This document shows, piece by piece, positions 7,172-8,199 of a stretch of 8,199 nucleotides of DNA. The stretch spans positions 1 through 8,199 of the forward strand of contig JAFZZD010000404.1 of the NCBI GenBank assembly GCA_017615955.1. The letters are read 5' to 3'. The position numbers and the translations under genes were made by a program. The notes under the pieces were generated by a model. It saw nothing but the letters and a program-made list of their open reading frames with translations, was not told the DNA's origin and ran no database searches. Within the stretch, counting starts at the first letter, position 1. Each line of letters opens with the position of its first letter. This DNA is from Victivallales bacterium (GTDB lineage: Bacteria; Verrucomicrobiota; Lentisphaeria; Oligosphaerales; Oligosphaeraceae).

Positions 7172-7225
7172 ATAATTTTTTATGTATTTTTACACTTTCA
7201 TTAAAAATTTTTATTTACTTGCGTT

Positions 7226-7253
7226 AATATATCATAAATAACAATAAATGCAA
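7226..7253 (-). promoter_or_regulatory. Possible promoter for the YifB/ComM gene
   Basis: On the minus strand, TTGCAT (plus 7248-7253) and TATATT (plus 7226-7231) are separated by 16 bases. A start a few bases downstream would give a leader of about 60 bases ending in the strong AGGAGG site. The spacer is so AT-rich that -10-like hexamers are common, which limits confidence. I found no equally good candidate for the divergent kinase-like gene. Confidence 0.35.
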
Positions 7254-7317
7254 ATAATTAAACCACCATGGCAAAAAAGTCATTTTAAAGGGAAAAACTT
7301 AAGGAATAAGGTATATT

Positions 7318-8112
7318 ATGGGCAATCAATGGGATAAAACAGTGGACAACGTTGAAGAAAAATATCACAATAAGAACTTTATTGAGGAGGCAAATAGGCT
7401 ATGCAAGGAGCATGGCTCATTTCTTGCATATTTAAAGACCCTTACGCCAATAGCCCAGACGCGCACTTGTGTCAATTCCGACGAATACAGTGCCACCATT
7501 TGCGGCGTTCAGGTTTTCATAAAGACCTTTGCCAGAAGACTATGGCCCATAAGGTTCTTCTATGGTGGACACTGCATTGAGAACGAATACAGGGCAAATG
7601 CGAAAATACGTGAGAAGAATCTTGCCAGAGTTGCCATGCCATACGCAAGGCCACGCAGGGACACCGCCATTTTCCAATACATTCCCAATTCAGGGCATCT
7701 GGAGAACCCGCTGCACCACGAGGACTTCGCCATTCCTCCAAAGGCATTCTTCCAGGAGTTGATTGACTACATACACAATTTGCACAAGAACGGCATTTGT
7801 CATGGTGACATCAGAAGAGCAAACATACTTATTGGAGAAGACGGCCATCCCTGGCTTGTAGATACTGCATCTGCGTATGTACTCCCCGACAAGCCAAATA
7901 TAATTCAACGGCAGTTCTTCAAGTCCCTGGCCAGGTCGGATATGTTCTCCCTTGCCAAAATCGTATTCTCATATTATCCGGACTGGCAGAACGACACACT
8001 CAAAAACGCATACGAAAACCAATCGTTCCTACTCAAGACCGCACGTTATGCGCACTATTGCTTCAATGCGCTGCTTAGGCGTAAAAAACGGAAGAAAAAG
8101 CTAAAAATATAG
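7318..8112 (+). CDS. Small protein kinase-fold enzyme, lipopolysaccharide/Kdo kinase-like
   Basis: This 264-residue protein has a minimal protein-kinase fold of the kind found in bacterial lipopolysaccharide core/Kdo kinases and related InaA/RIO-like proteins. The ATP-binding lysine is probably Lys69 in GVQVFIKTFARR, paired with a Glu in IENEYRAN (Glu88 or Glu90). The catalytic loop is HGDIRRANILI (162-172), with Asp164 and Asn169. The metal-binding Asp is Asp182 in WLVDTAS. The glycine-rich loop is not recognisable, as is common in this group. The tail RRKKRKKKLKI (254-264) is strongly basic and may hold the protein against anionic membrane lipids. Phosphorylation of the lipid A-core region is the best guess, but a small-molecule or protein kinase is possible. 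The ATG at 7318 follows AAGG at 7308-7311 (six bases upstream) and AAGGA at 7301-7305. The gene is somewhat AT-rich, diverges from the YifB/ComM gene, and no LPS biosynthesis gene is visible nearby. Confidence 0.82.
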   Translation: MGNQWDKTVDNVEEKYHNKNFIEEANRLCKEHGSFLAYLKTLTPIAQTRTCVNSDEYSATICGVQVFIKTFARRLWPIRFFYGGHCIENEYRANAKIREKNLARVAMPYARPRRDTAIFQYIPNSGHLENPLHHEDFAIPPKAFFQELIDYIHNLHKNGICHGDIRRANILIGEDGHPWLVDTASAYVLPDKPNIIQRQFFKSLARSDMFSLAKIVFSYYPDWQNDTLKNAYENQSFLLKTARYAHYCFNALLRRKKRKKKLKI

Positions 8113-8199
8113 TGGACAGTGGTCAGTGGTCAGTGGTCAGTGGACAGTGGTCAGTGGTCAGTGATCAGTGGACTGTGGTCAGTGGTCAGTCCACAGTCC
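8113..8199. repeat. Heptanucleotide tandem array, consensus TGGTCAG
   Basis: Twelve consecutive 7-base units plus three bases run to the window edge without a phase break. Units 2, 3, 4, 6, 7, 10 and 11 are exactly TGGTCAG. Units 1 and 5 are TGGACAG, unit 8 is TGATCAG, unit 9 is TGGACTG and unit 12 is TCCACAG. The array starts on the base after the kinase stop codon, and the AG of the TAG stop is itself in phase with the repeat. Heptanucleotide arrays of this general kind are known as short tandemly repeated sequences in cyanobacteria and occur in other phyla. The function is unknown. Confidence 0.9.
8170..8199. repeat. Inverted repeat inside the heptamer array
   Basis: GGACTGTGG (8170-8178) and CCACAGTCC (8191-8199) are exact 9-base reverse complements around a 12-base loop. 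The right arm coincides with the deviant twelfth unit and the last three bases of the window, so the stem may extend further beyond the edge. Confidence 0.75.

Noticed and set aside
7202..7213. AT-only palindrome TAAAAATTTTTA as an operator or terminator
   Set aside because: In a spacer this AT-rich such palindromes are expected by chance.
8113..8199. CRISPR array
   Set aside because: The unit is 7 bases with no spacers; it is a simple tandem repeat.

Overview
This looks like an ordinary chromosomal stretch from a free-living or gut/sediment bacterium. The coding regions are moderately GC-rich and the spacers are AT-rich and full of repeats. The most informative gene encodes a very large exported protein that joins a CBM9-like domain, a LamG-like domain and a GH123/DUF6067-like glycosidase region. 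That architecture, with the abundant intergenic repeats, suggests a member of the PVC group, perhaps Lentisphaerota/Victivallales or a relative. This placement is inference from gene style only; no marker gene is present.

Layout from left to right: (1) a degenerate CTCTGCGT repeat at 1-45, abutting the stop codon of a minus-strand family 4 uracil-DNA glycosylase (46-597). (2) A 353-base divergent spacer (598-950) filled mostly by a long imperfect foldback structure (669-841). (3) The 1303-residue exported glycan-active protein (951-4862). (4) A 350-base spacer (4863-5212) holding a second, degenerate copy of part of the first repeat and a perfect GC hairpin. (5) A small putative lipoprotein of unknown function (5213-5587). 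(6) Convergent with it, a minus-strand YifB/ComM-type AAA+ ATPase (5612-7159). (7) A 158-base AT-rich divergent spacer. (8) A plus-strand small kinase-fold protein resembling lipopolysaccharide/Kdo kinases (7318-8112). (9) A heptanucleotide tandem array starting at its stop codon and running off the window edge (8113-8199).

The genes do not form an evident operon or a shared pathway. Two are DNA-metabolism housekeeping genes (uracil repair; branch migration during DNA uptake), two encode exported proteins (a glycan-active enzyme or binder and a small lipoprotein), and one is probably an envelope-associated kinase. I found no mobile-element genes, CRISPR array, tRNA, rRNA or defence system. 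The unusual content is in the spacers: at least three unrelated repeat families, several with hand-verified palindromic structure, lying at or very near gene ends.
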